Source: a virus. Taken from it: a stretch of 23,322 nucleotides of DNA. The stretch lies in the IMG/VR virus record IMGVR_UViG_3300044691_000231, positions 1-23,322 of that record; one strand, written 5' to 3'. Below the pieces are notes generated by a model. The model was given only the letters and a program-made list of their open reading frames with translations, made no database searches and was not told the DNA's origin. Within the stretch, counting starts at the first letter, position 1. The number at the start of each line of letters is the position of its first letter. Shown here one piece after another: positions 1-7,386 of this stretch. The translations under genes and the position numbers were made by a program.

Positions 1-780
1 GCCGTAGGGCCAGAACTCCAGGCTGTAGCCGGTCCACACGGAGACCGAGTTGGTGATCTGCAGCCAGCGGGCAAGGATCGAGGTCCCCTGCTCCTGGTTC
101 TGGATGAACGGCGAAAGGTCAAAACCCATCGCCGTGCAATAGGTCTGGTAGGCGCTGTCTCCGGTCGTGGGCGCCGCGCCGGAGCTGAGCAGCGTCGTCA
201 GGTCGATCCGGGCGGTCGGGAAGTTGCAGCCGTACTGGGTGTTGCTCAGGAAGTCCTGGACCAGCAGCCCAGGATCCGCGCCGCCGGTCCCGCTCGCGCC
301 GGTGTTGTAGAGCGGCGCCTTGACCTCGAAGGAGAAGGCCGGCGCGACCTCGGAGGTCCCGAAGCCGTAGTTGGCCGCCGCCAGGTAGCAGATGCCCTGA
401 TAGCCGAAAGCGTCGGCTGGGTGCTTGGAGACCAGATACGACCACGGCGCTTGCGGGGTCGTGCCCAGGAACAGGGCGAACTTGTCGGCGTTGAAGCCAC
501 CCTCGAAGCCCTGGTTGATATAGGTCTTGTTGATCCCGGTGATCGGACCTTCGCAGAGCGCCAGGATGATGGTGGCGCCGTAGGTGTTCTGGGTGGCCTT
601 GGTTGTCGTGCCGCCCTTGCCGACCTTCTTCGAGGCCACCGCGAAGTCGGTCATGTAGATCAGGTTCGGTGAGCCTTTGCAGAGCCCCCACGCCAACGGG
701 ACCGGCAGCGACATGGCCGAGGTCTGCAGCTGGCTGCCGGTGTAGTCCGGCGCCTGGTTGATCTTGTTGTGACCGGCCAT
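1..780 (-). CDS. Tail hub / host-specificity protein, N-terminal part (cut by window edge)
   Basis: The reading frame opens with ATG at 780 and stays open for 260 codons to base 1, so only the N-terminal part is present. The ATG follows the TAG of the peptidase gene with no gap, and I see no strong ribosome binding site, so translation is probably coupled. The protein begins MAGHNKINQAPDYTGSQLQT and the last visible stretch contains QEQGTSILARWLQ and SVWTGYSLEFWPYG. That resembles the insertion domain of large gpJ/Phage-tail_3-like baseplate proteins. Its place directly after the NlpC/P60 peptidase is that of the large host-specificity protein (orfg15) of the Rhodobacter GTA. It probably forms the tail tip that contacts the host surface. 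The family is inferred from order and these motifs, not from a search. Confidence 0.72.
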   Translation of the reverse strand, partial: MAGHNKINQAPDYTGSQLQTSAMSLPVPLAWGLCKGSPNLIYMTDFAVASKKVGKGGTTTKATQNTYGATIILALCEGPITGINKTYINQGFEGGFNADKFALFLGTTPQAPWSYLVSKHPADAFGYQGICYLAAANYGFGTSEVAPAFSFEVKAPLYNTGASGTGGADPGLLVQDFLSNTQYGCNFPTARIDLTTLLSSGAAPTTGDSAYQTYCTAMGFDLSPFIQNQEQGTSILARWLQITNSVSVWTGYSLEFWPYG

Positions 781-1221
781 CTAGCGCGGCCAGACCGAGA
801 AGGCGCGCATCTCGCGCTCGCCCGCGAAGTCGGCGACCGGCGTCTCGACCACGGACCCGTAGGCGGCGAAGGCGTGGATCACCTTGGGCCACTGGCTGAC
901 AATCGCCCCATGGCTGAAGGTCCGCCCATAGCGCCAGGCCACGACATCGCCAGGCAAAGGCTCGAAGACCTTCGGATCATACTCGGTGGCGAAGCGCTCG
1001 ATGGTCTGCACATAGCGCTCCTCTGATCGGTGCATGTGCCAATCGGGCGGGTACGGCGGGATGAAGAAGTCTGCGATCACGCCGGCCTCGCTGAAGCTGA
1101 CCGCGAGGATCTGGGCGCAATCCACGCCGGCCCCCTTCACGCGCGCGGCGTGGTGATACTCCGTGCCCAGCCACGCCCGCGCGGCTACGACGACGGCGGC
1201 GCGTTGCTCCCCCTCTGTCAT
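781..1221 (-). CDS. Tail-associated NlpC/P60-family cell-wall peptidase
   Basis: This 146-residue protein has the layout of a phage NlpC/P60 cysteine peptidase. The catalytic Cys is C35 in GAGVDCAQI, the His is H104 in FSHGAIV, and H116 is a candidate third residue. GTA orfg14 and similar tail peptidases have the same order: GTxYHHxAxVKGAGxDC near the N-terminus, then LPGDVV, then SHGA. It would sit in the tail tip and cut peptidoglycan during DNA entry. I start it at ATG 1221 because GAGGG lies 4 bases upstream. An in-frame ATG at 1245 adds eight residues but would overlap the likely promoter of the divergent plus-strand gene. It lies between DUF2163 and the hub gene, the expected GTA-like order. 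Confidence 0.85.
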   Translation of the reverse strand: MTEGEQRAAVVVAARAWLGTEYHHAARVKGAGVDCAQILAVSFSEAGVIADFFIPPYPPDWHMHRSEERYVQTIERFATEYDPKVFEPLPGDVVAWRYGRTFSHGAIVSQWPKVIHAFAAYGSVVETPVADFAGEREMRAFSVWPR

Positions 1222-1236
1222 GCGCCCTCGCTTGTG

Positions 1237-1245
1237 TGGTATCAT
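1237..1245 (+). promoter_or_regulatory. Candidate extended -10 promoter for the Rmf-like gene
   Basis: TGGTATCAT gives the TGn extension plus a hexamer matching TATAAT at five of six positions, inside an A/T patch that stands out in GC-rich DNA. The hexamer ends at 1245, which puts the transcription start at about 1251-1252. That is the ATG of the plus-strand gene, so the mRNA would be leaderless. I see no good -35 at 16-18 bases upstream. The assignment rests on the match and its position only. Confidence 0.4.
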
Positions 1246-1250
1246 TGAGG

Positions 1251-1439
1251 ATGACCGGAGAGCCGCTCAGCCCTTATTGCGAAGGCCAGCGCGCCGCTGA
1301 GGTCGCGCCTTCAAGAGGTCAGCCGAACTGCCCCTACCCTGATGCCGACCCACGGCATGACGAATGGTATGAGGGCTTCGGTGACGCGACAGAGGAATTG
1401 ATCGCCTGGAACGGCGGCGAGTTCGACGTCCCAGACTAA
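1251..1439 (+). CDS. Ribosome modulation factor (Rmf)/CrpP-like small protein
   Basis: This 62-residue protein is one of only two genes on the plus strand. Its core has EGQRAA, then NCPYP, then R-x4-W-x2-GFGDA. That matches the Rmf family pattern of G-x2-A, then CPY, then R-x-x-W-x-x-GW, with the CPYP motif and Trp spaced as expected. Family members include Rmf, which dimerises ribosomes in stationary phase, and the related CrpP proteins. The insert between EGQRAA and NCPYP is a few residues longer than in E. coli Rmf, and the C-terminus is acidic. ATG 1251 is preferred over the in-frame GTG at 1236 because the likely promoter would start RNA at 1251 and GTG 1236 has no ribosome binding site. 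The TAA overlaps the TAG of the convergent DUF2163 gene. It may be a phage accessory gene acting on host translation, which is inference. Confidence 0.66.
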   Translation: MTGEPLSPYCEGQRAAEVAPSRGQPNCPYPDADPRHDEWYEGFGDATEELIAWNGGEFDVPD

Positions 1440-2371
1440 ACCGCGAAAACCGCTTGCGGAACCTTCGGGGTCGCCCGGAAGGCCCCTTGGCGGCTGAAGA
1501 ACGCGCAGCCCCCACCATATTGCCGGTCGCAGCCCGGATAGGCCGCGAACTGGTCGCCCGCGATGGGCAGCTCATAGAGCGGATAGGTGAGCCAGAGCCC
1601 GGTCGCGTCGGCCTTGCGGATCGAGCGCTCCTGGCCGACGCAGGAGCCGTTCTCGAAGAAGACCGTGCCCGCGGTGAATTGCGTCGTGGCGCTGGTCCAG
1701 GGGATGAAGCTGATGGTCGGCGAGGCTCCAACCACGTCGTGAACCACGAAGGCCGACTTGTCGGCTCCGCAGCCGGTCGAATAGACCGTGTATTGGCAAT
1801 TGGGCTGGTAGAGGTTGCGCGGCATCTGCTGGCTCAGCAGGACGATGTCGCTGGTCACCTTCAGCACGACCTGGGTGCGGCTCTGCGCTTCCACGCTGCA
1901 CGCGAGGCCGTAGAACATCGGCATGCCGCCGACCGGGTTCCCAAGCGAGCCGTCGAAGTACCAGCGGTCGCGTTGGATCGTGGCGCCGTCGAAACAGCGG
2001 CGCCCCACGGCGATCAGGAACGGTACGCCCGCGACCATCGAGGGGCTGTCCGAATTGCTGTTCGGGTAGAGCGTGACGGTCTGTTCGTCGACTTCGATGC
2101 TGGCGCTCGGGTCTCCCCCGGTGCTGTCGGACCCGGTCCCGATCTTGAACCGCAGACCTTTGACCAGCACGTCGCCGGCCACATAGGTCTCCTGGATCAA
2201 GGAACCGTCGCAGGGCGGCACGGTGAAGTCCCGCTGGGCGTCGGTATAGACCAGCACCGTCCCGTCGATCAGCCGGAAGGTGTAGGCTTCCGCGTAGAGG
2301 AACTGACGCGAGGCCAGAAGGGCGGTGAAGTCGCCCAGCACCTTGCCGGGCGCGAGGGTGACTGGCCTCAC
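1436..2371 (-). CDS. Tail protein of the DUF2163 / BR0599 family (GTA orfg13-like hub)
   Basis: The 311-residue product fits the DUF2163 family, the GTA orfg13 baseplate hub. The N-terminus holds LASRQFLYAEAYTFRLIDGTVLVYTDA. A Cys-rich middle and C-terminal part includes CQYTVYSTGCGADKSAF and GCDRQYGGGCAFF, a late pattern typical of this family. It would link the distal tail ring to the tail tip. The start is GTG at 2371, which overlaps the TGA of the preceding DUF2460 gene as GTGA, so the two are probably translationally coupled. The TAG at 1436-1438 overlaps the stop of the convergent Rmf-like gene. Family assignment is from sequence pattern and gene order. Confidence 0.85.
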   Translation of the reverse strand: MRPVTLAPGKVLGDFTALLASRQFLYAEAYTFRLIDGTVLVYTDAQRDFTVPPCDGSLIQETYVAGDVLVKGLRFKIGTGSDSTGGDPSASIEVDEQTVTLYPNSNSDSPSMVAGVPFLIAVGRRCFDGATIQRDRWYFDGSLGNPVGGMPMFYGLACSVEAQSRTQVVLKVTSDIVLLSQQMPRNLYQPNCQYTVYSTGCGADKSAFVVHDVVGASPTISFIPWTSATTQFTAGTVFFENGSCVGQERSIRKADATGLWLTYPLYELPIAGDQFAAYPGCDRQYGGGCAFFSRQGAFRATPKVPQAVFAV

Positions 2372-3462
2372 TGGATGATGCTCCGGAAGTCGATCTTCTG
2401 CAGATCCCAGAGCTTGGACACGAACTGGTTGAAGTCGGTCGTGTCCTCGGTGAAGCGGCAGACGAACCAGAAGTCGAAGTCGGCCGTGATGGCGTGACCC
2501 GTGGTCGGGGCCGAGGTGAAGACCAGCTGGTTCGGCAGGGTCACCGTGTAAGCCGCCGGGCCTTGCAGGGTCCCATTGTCATAGACCGCGACGCCCTTGG
2601 TCAGCGCGTCGGCGCCAGAGCCGGCGGCGGTGATGTTGATCTGTGTAGCGGCCAGGGCGTTGGCGAGGGACGTGGCCAGCTGGAAATGGTCGGCGTCGAC
2701 GGCGATCACCCAATAGGCCGTTGCGGCGACCAGCCCGGTCGGCAGCGTCCCGGCCGAGGAAACCCAGACGGGCCCCTGCCCGGTCGCCAGGCCATGGGAG
2801 ACGACATGAATCGCGTCCGTCGTCGTGTTGACGTCGGTCGAGGCGAACGTCGCCAGCGTCGAGAAATCGATCTGGCCGACCGGCTCGAGGAATGTCCCGA
2901 AGTCGCGGAAGAACGGCCACTGCACCGTGACGCCGTCGCCCGTGGCGATGGGACCCCCAACGACGTGGAAGTCGTCCTTGTCGCGGAAGAGCCATGCCTG
3001 GAAGCTGCCCCCCATCGACAGGAAGAAGCCCTGCAGGGTCCGAAGATCGGTATAGCCCGAGGTCCCCGGCGTGATGTCCGGCAGGTAGTCGTAGTTGAAC
3101 TCGAAGTTCCAGTTCGGATAGTCGCGATTGGAGGTCCGGGTCTCGCGCCCGCTGGGCATCTGGCGCTTGGAGACGCTGAACTCGGGGTTCTTCTTGATGT
3201 CCCATTTGAGGCCCCGAAGGGTCGGGAAGATCGCTGTCGCCACGGGCCCCTCCTCGGGAACTTCGATCAAGGCTTCGACCATGAACAGCGCCACCCGCAG
3301 GTGTGCGGCGCCCTCGGTGAGCGGTTCGGAGATGACTAGCGAGGCCCGGAGGGCCGCATCGCCCTCGGTCAGCGGCTCGCCGATGAGCAACGGGACGCGA
3401 AGCAGCGCCGCGCCTTCGGTTAGCGGCTCCTCGACAACGAGCGGAACGCGAAGCTGCGACAC
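2368..3462 (-). CDS. DUF2460 distal tail protein (GTA orfg12-like) with N-terminal repeats and an inserted beta module
   Basis: The 364-residue protein carries a DUF2460 body, the GTA orfg12 distal tail protein. Signatures are FPTLRGLKWDIKKNPEFS, LPDI, DLRTLQGFFLSMGG, FLFRDKDDF-like FRDKDDFHVVGG, and late ITADFDFWFVCRFTED. It should form the ring joining tail tube and tip. Two additions are visible. Residues 4-71 are four 17-residue repeats starting LRVPL with core EPLTEG. Residues about 205-289 hold an Ig-like module (HGLATGQGPVWVSSAGTLP, FQLATSLANALAATQI) placed between DUF2460 segments. Start is GTG 3462, since GAGG lies about 10 bases upstream and the frame opens directly into the repeats. 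The gene overlaps the GTG of DUF2163. Typical family members are shorter, about 200 residues. Confidence 0.85.
   Translation of the reverse strand: MSQLRVPLVVEEPLTEGAALLRVPLLIGEPLTEGDAALRASLVISEPLTEGAAHLRVALFMVEALIEVPEEGPVATAIFPTLRGLKWDIKKNPEFSVSKRQMPSGRETRTSNRDYPNWNFEFNYDYLPDITPGTSGYTDLRTLQGFFLSMGGSFQAWLFRDKDDFHVVGGPIATGDGVTVQWPFFRDFGTFLEPVGQIDFSTLATFASTDVNTTTDAIHVVSHGLATGQGPVWVSSAGTLPTGLVAATAYWVIAVDADHFQLATSLANALAATQINITAAGSGADALTKGVAVYDNGTLQGPAAYTVTLPNQLVFTSAPTTGHAITADFDFWFVCRFTEDTTDFNQFVSKLWDLQKIDFRSIIQ
3250..3453 (-). repeat. Four tandem 51-bp coding repeats (17 residues each)
   Basis: The encoded units are LRVPLVVEEPLTEGAAL, LRVPLLIGEPLTEGDAA, LRASLVISEPLTEGAAH and LRVALFMVEALIEVPEE. 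The period is exactly 17 residues (51 bases), and the fourth copy has diverged. Each unit has alternating hydrophobic residues followed by an EPLTEG turn, which suggests repeated beta strands. The repeats precede the DUF2460 body. Confidence 0.85.
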
Positions 3463-3467
3463 CGCGG

Positions 3468-4577
3468 TCAGGCCTCGACCTTCGGTCCCATCTGCGAGCC
3501 GTTCACGTCGGTTCCGACCATGCCGGTGCTGGTGGCCGGATTCAGTTCGAACATGTCTAGCCAGTCAGAATAGGTCTGGTTCGTATAGTGATCGCGGCCG
3601 GTGACGGTCGTTCCACCCATCTTCAGGACGTTGCGGTAGATGCGTTGGGTCGCGTCGTCCTGGCGCACCGAAGCGCGAAGCTGCAGGGCGCGGACTGGCT
3701 GCGATCCGAGGTTCGGGTCGGGCGCGTAGAGATCGAAATCGTTGACGGTCCCGTCGGCCGCATACTTGGCGTCGCTGCGGAGCGTATTCACGACCGCCTG
3801 GTAGTTCGCCCCGGCCCCAACTGGCGTGAACATGGTCGAAGACCCGGCGCCGACCATGAAGCCGCTCTTCACGCGGACCTTCCCCAGGTAGGTATTATTG
3901 ACCGAGCCCTGGTCGTCATTGACGTTCAGGTTGTCGATGAAGAAGCTGAAGCTGCCCACCCCGATGCCCTCGCTTTGAAAGCCCGCGGCGATGGAATCGA
4001 AGTAGGCGTTCCCGGTGTTCTTGGTGTTGATCGACGGGACGGTGAGCACCGGCACAGTGTTGACGCGCACTGCGACAAAACCGGCCGTTGGGTCGATAAA
4101 GGTTCCGAGTTCCAGCCGAAACCACGTGTCCAGCAGATAGGCGCCGAGCTTCGACGTTCCGATCGCCGTGCCGCCATTCGGATAGCCCCGATACATCCTC
4201 AGAACGCCGTTGGGGCGGAACTGAATCGTGACCTGCGGGGCATCATTGACGCCGTCGTAGAAGCCGATCCAGCAGAACGAGGCTAGGGTGGCGGCCGGAA
4301 AATAGACATCGGCGCCGATGAATCCTGTCGCTGCAGTTATGCTGGCTTCGGCGTCCAGGGGATGCACGAGATGATAGCCGCCCGCTGCCGTTACGAGGCT
4401 GCCGGTGATCTGAAGGCAACTTCCGAAGCCGTATGCGCCTGGACTTGAAACACCCGGCGTCCCGCCAGCGGTGTCGCGCCGGAGATACCAGCCCGCAGCC
4501 GACAACATGGCCTCGTTGGTCGCGGCTGATTGGCCGAGCGGAAGATGCTCAAACCCGTCGTGAAAGCGCGCAGTCAT
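3468..4577 (-). CDS. Lectin-like (concanavalin A fold) tail structural protein
   Basis: The 369-residue product begins MTARFHDGFEHLPLGQ, the FxDGFE opening I associate with concanavalin A-like beta-sandwich phage tail proteins. It continues with many short beta-rich segments such as GFIGADVYFP, WIGFYDGVNDAPQV, LRMYRGYPNGG and TWFRLELGTFIDPTAG, then FSFFIDNLNVND. The C-terminal third (YLGKVRVKSGFMVGAG to the end) looks like a separate structural segment. No catalytic motif is evident. The gene sits between the tape measure, whose TGA it overlaps as ATGA, and DUF2460. This slot holds no such gene in the Rhodobacter GTA cluster. A role in tail decoration or receptor/glycan binding is inferred from the fold call, which needs a structure search. 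Confidence 0.6.
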   Translation of the reverse strand: MTARFHDGFEHLPLGQSAATNEAMLSAAGWYLRRDTAGGTPGVSSPGAYGFGSCLQITGSLVTAAGGYHLVHPLDAEASITAATGFIGADVYFPAATLASFCWIGFYDGVNDAPQVTIQFRPNGVLRMYRGYPNGGTAIGTSKLGAYLLDTWFRLELGTFIDPTAGFVAVRVNTVPVLTVPSINTKNTGNAYFDSIAAGFQSEGIGVGSFSFFIDNLNVNDDQGSVNNTYLGKVRVKSGFMVGAGSSTMFTPVGAGANYQAVVNTLRSDAKYAADGTVNDFDLYAPDPNLGSQPVRALQLRASVRQDDATQRIYRNVLKMGGTTVTGRDHYTNQTYSDWLDMFELNPATSTGMVGTDVNGSQMGPKVEA

Positions 4578-7309
4578 CCGCCTCGCCCTGCGGCCTTCAT
4601 GACCTTGTTGAGCTGGCCGCTTCTGGCGAGGCCCTTCAGCACCCGGACGTGGTCACGGCTGGAACTGTCCATCTGCGACTTCAGATCGCTGGGTGCGGAG
4701 CCGCCGTTGACGGTTGGGCTGTAGTGGGAGTGGAAGTGGTTGTCGCCGGAGCCGCCGCCGGCGCTGTTGCCGTTGACCGCTGACATCAGCGCGGCGTTGT
4801 CCGCCGCGGGGATGATTCTCTCGCCGGCATGGATCTGCGCGATCATGTCGTTGGGGACGAGGTTGGTGCCGACATCGAAGGACGCCAGCGCCGCATAGGA
4901 CGCCGCTCCGGCGTAGGCCGCCGCCGCCGCAGCCGGCGCCAGTTCCGGCCCGATGATCGGGATCATGGCCGTGGATGCGTAGGCGGCCGAGCCGGCGACC
5001 GCGGCGTTGCTGAGCGCCTGGGCCGTCGCCGTTGTCGCCGTCGCCGCCTGCCCGGTGATCATGCCGACGATCCAGTTCGCCACCATCTTTTCGATGGCGC
5101 TCATGATCGCGCCCTCAATCGACTGGCCGATCTGCAGGAGCGCCTGGCGCCAGGTCAGCGTGTGATTGATCAGGCCCAGCAAGGCGCCGCCGGTGGCGCT
5201 GACCACTGGATCGATGGAACTGTGCCAGGACGCGGCAATCCTCTGCTGGTCCTGGACCTGCCGCTGGACCATCTGGTTCTCGAGCTCGCGGTGCTTGTTG
5301 TAGAACTCCTGGTCGGCCAACTTCTTGGCGTTGATGGCGTCGTGGTAGCTCTTGGCGCCCAGCCCGTCGGCGGCCACGGCATTGACGATGTCTTGCTGGC
5401 GAAGTTTGTCCTCAGCGGCGTATAGGGCCTGGTCGGCGGCCAGCTGCTGCTGATCGAGCTGCTTGTGGAGCGCGAGCATCTGCATGTCGGCCTGGACCCC
5501 GGCAAGGGGGTTTGCGCTGGTCTTCGCGCCTTGCTGGATGGAGCCCTCTGCGGTCTTGGCGTTCTGCTCGCGGATCGCCTTGGCCGCCGCGAAATTGGAC
5601 TTCAACTCGGCGAGCGCTTCAACTTCCGTGCCGCGCTGGATTTCCAGCATCGTGTGCTGATGCTGACGCTCGGCCGCCTCGAATTCCTTGTGGGCCGTGT
5701 GGTATTCGCGGCTCTGGTCGCCGAAGTTCTTCCGGATCAGCGCCAGCTTTTCGTCCCAGGTCGCCTTCTCGGCGCCCCAGTTGTTCTTCTCGGCCTCGAT
5801 CTGGTCGCCGAGCGCGGCGATCTGGTCGTTGAAGGCGTCGTGCGCCAGCTTCTTGGAGGCGTCGTAAATCTTGGACTGGACCTCCAGCCATTCCTTGCTG
5901 CCGGTCTTGGTCAGCGCCAGCTTCTTCTGCCAGAAGGCCAGTTCCGTCGCGGTCTGATCGCCGAAGTAGTTCTTTGAGGCGACCTCCTGAGCGTGAAGCT
6001 GTTCGGTCCATTGCGAGACGATGCCCGGGCCCTTGGCCTTCTTGCTCCCGTCGGAGAGCTTCACCGGCTTGGGGCCGTCCGTCTTGGGCTTATCCTTGGC
6101 GGTGTTGAGCTTGTCGGCCGCGACCGTGTCGGCGTGACCCATCTGCTTCAGAAGGCCGACGATCTCCCGAAGCGGCCCAAGCATGGGGACCATACGGTCA
6201 ACGGTGTCCGAGATGGCGCCGCCCAGGCCGTTGGCGGCTCCGATGGCCTTGCCTGTCCATGTCGCGAAGTCAGCTAGCGGGCCGAGCACATGCTCGACGC
6301 CCTTGATGAAGTCAGCGAAGTCCTCTGCGGCATGGGCCACCGCCGAGGCCGCGCCCGCGATCACCGGGGCGAGCTCAATGAAGGAGACCCTCAGTTCGCC
6401 GTCGATGATCGCCTTCCATTCGCGCATCTTGCCGGCGGACTCGGCGGACTTGTCGATGACGTCGGCGGAGATGACGATGCCGTATTTGTGCGCCTCGGCG
6501 ATCAGATCGCTGAGTCGGCCGCGCGCCTCGATCATCGAGGTGACGACTTCGGGGTCGATCTTCAGGCGCTGACTGATCGCCGCGCGCTCCTCCGGATCGA
6601 GCTTGGCCAGCGCGTCGAGAATGTGCGGCAGCTGCTCTTCGAGCGTCCCCCAGCCGCGCAGATCCTCGGGCGTGATCTTCAGGGCGTCGGTGAAGGCCTT
6701 GACCTGCATCGAACGCGCCAGACCCGACTCCACCAGGCCGATGGTCTTCTCCAGGCCGGACAGCGTCTGTCGGCCCCGCTCCACGTCGATGCCCATGGCG
6801 TTGAGGGCGAAGTCGAACTCTTGAAGCTGGGTGGTCGTGAAACCCAGGGTGGTCGCGGCGCGCTTCAGCTGCTCGGCCCATTCGGCGGCCTTCACCGCCT
6901 TCTCCGCCGCGAAGGCCATGGCCGCGAGGCCGCCGGCCGCCACCATGCCCGCCGGCCCCAACGCCTCGATCGCAGAGCCGAAGATCGGCATCTTCGCGGT
7001 GCCCGCCTCCAACACCGCCGGGCGCGAGCGGTCGAAGAGGTTGTTGAGCGCAAGGCCCGCGCCCTTATGCTCGCCGAGGCTCTTCATCTCGGTGTCGAGG
7101 CCGCGGATCTGTGCCCGCGCCTTGGCGACCGCCTCGCCGGCCTTGAGCATGTCGGCGCGTAGGGCATCCGTCATGCCGCCGGTGCGCGCGGTCTTGGCGA
7201 AGTCGTTGAGGTCCCGGGTCGCCGCCTTCAGTTCCGCCGACATGATGGCGCGCTTGGCGGTGAGGTCGGCGACATCCGCCGTGATCTTGACGGCGATGTT
7301 GTTGGCCAT
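4574..7309 (-). CDS. Tail tape measure protein
   Basis: At 911 residues this is the longest gene in the window. The N-terminus (about 1-90) is helical with ADVADLTAKRAIMSAELKAA. Hydrophobic segments follow near 115-140 (GPAGMVAAGGLAAMAFAAE) and about 315-330. A long charged coiled-coil region lies in the middle. A hydrophobic Ala-rich stretch then precedes the C-terminal motif DVGTNLVPNDMIAQIHAGER followed by IIPAADNAAL. That VPxDMxAxIHxGExIxPA ending is typical of phage tape measures. It sets tail length and leaves ahead of DNA. ATG 7309 has AAGGGGG about 6 bases upstream. The opposite-strand gene 7387-7866 separates it from its usual upstream partner, the tail assembly chaperone. Confidence 0.93.
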   Translation of the reverse strand: MANNIAVKITADVADLTAKRAIMSAELKAATRDLNDFAKTARTGGMTDALRADMLKAGEAVAKARAQIRGLDTEMKSLGEHKGAGLALNNLFDRSRPAVLEAGTAKMPIFGSAIEALGPAGMVAAGGLAAMAFAAEKAVKAAEWAEQLKRAATTLGFTTTQLQEFDFALNAMGIDVERGRQTLSGLEKTIGLVESGLARSMQVKAFTDALKITPEDLRGWGTLEEQLPHILDALAKLDPEERAAISQRLKIDPEVVTSMIEARGRLSDLIAEAHKYGIVISADVIDKSAESAGKMREWKAIIDGELRVSFIELAPVIAGAASAVAHAAEDFADFIKGVEHVLGPLADFATWTGKAIGAANGLGGAISDTVDRMVPMLGPLREIVGLLKQMGHADTVAADKLNTAKDKPKTDGPKPVKLSDGSKKAKGPGIVSQWTEQLHAQEVASKNYFGDQTATELAFWQKKLALTKTGSKEWLEVQSKIYDASKKLAHDAFNDQIAALGDQIEAEKNNWGAEKATWDEKLALIRKNFGDQSREYHTAHKEFEAAERQHQHTMLEIQRGTEVEALAELKSNFAAAKAIREQNAKTAEGSIQQGAKTSANPLAGVQADMQMLALHKQLDQQQLAADQALYAAEDKLRQQDIVNAVAADGLGAKSYHDAINAKKLADQEFYNKHRELENQMVQRQVQDQQRIAASWHSSIDPVVSATGGALLGLINHTLTWRQALLQIGQSIEGAIMSAIEKMVANWIVGMITGQAATATTATAQALSNAAVAGSAAYASTAMIPIIGPELAPAAAAAAYAGAASYAALASFDVGTNLVPNDMIAQIHAGERIIPAADNAALMSAVNGNSAGGGSGDNHFHSHYSPTVNGGSAPSDLKSQMDSSSRDHVRVLKGLARSGQLNKVMKAAGRGG

Positions 7310-7361
7310 GCGGACCCCCTTGGGAGGCTATCGACGCGCGAGCGCGGCGGCGTTAGGGTCG

Positions 7362-7383
7362 CGGCCCCTGGGCGGAGGGGCCG
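7362..7383 (+). promoter_or_regulatory. Hairpin covering the ribosome binding site of the plus-strand secreted-protein gene
   Basis: CGGCCCCT and AGGGGCCG form a perfect 8-bp stem around a 6-base loop (GGGCGG). The second arm contains the AGGGG of the GGAGGGG Shine-Dalgarno sequence that precedes ATG 7387. In RNA of that gene the stem could limit translation. In the antisense RNA of the tail operon the same hairpin lies just upstream of the tape-measure start. Function is inferred from geometry only. Confidence 0.4.
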
Positions 7384-7386
7384 GCA

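Noticed and set aside
1236-1250. GTG 1236 as the start of the Rmf-like gene
   Set aside because: No ribosome binding site precedes it and it would lie upstream of the predicted RNA start.
1454-2497. A 347-codon open frame on the plus strand
   Set aside because: Antisense to DUF2163, which matches a known tail family. This frame has no family pattern.
7310-7361. Promoter for the secreted-protein gene
   Set aside because: TTGACG at 7287-7292 has no -10 at suitable spacing, and TATCGA near 7329 has no partner. No promoter can be supported.
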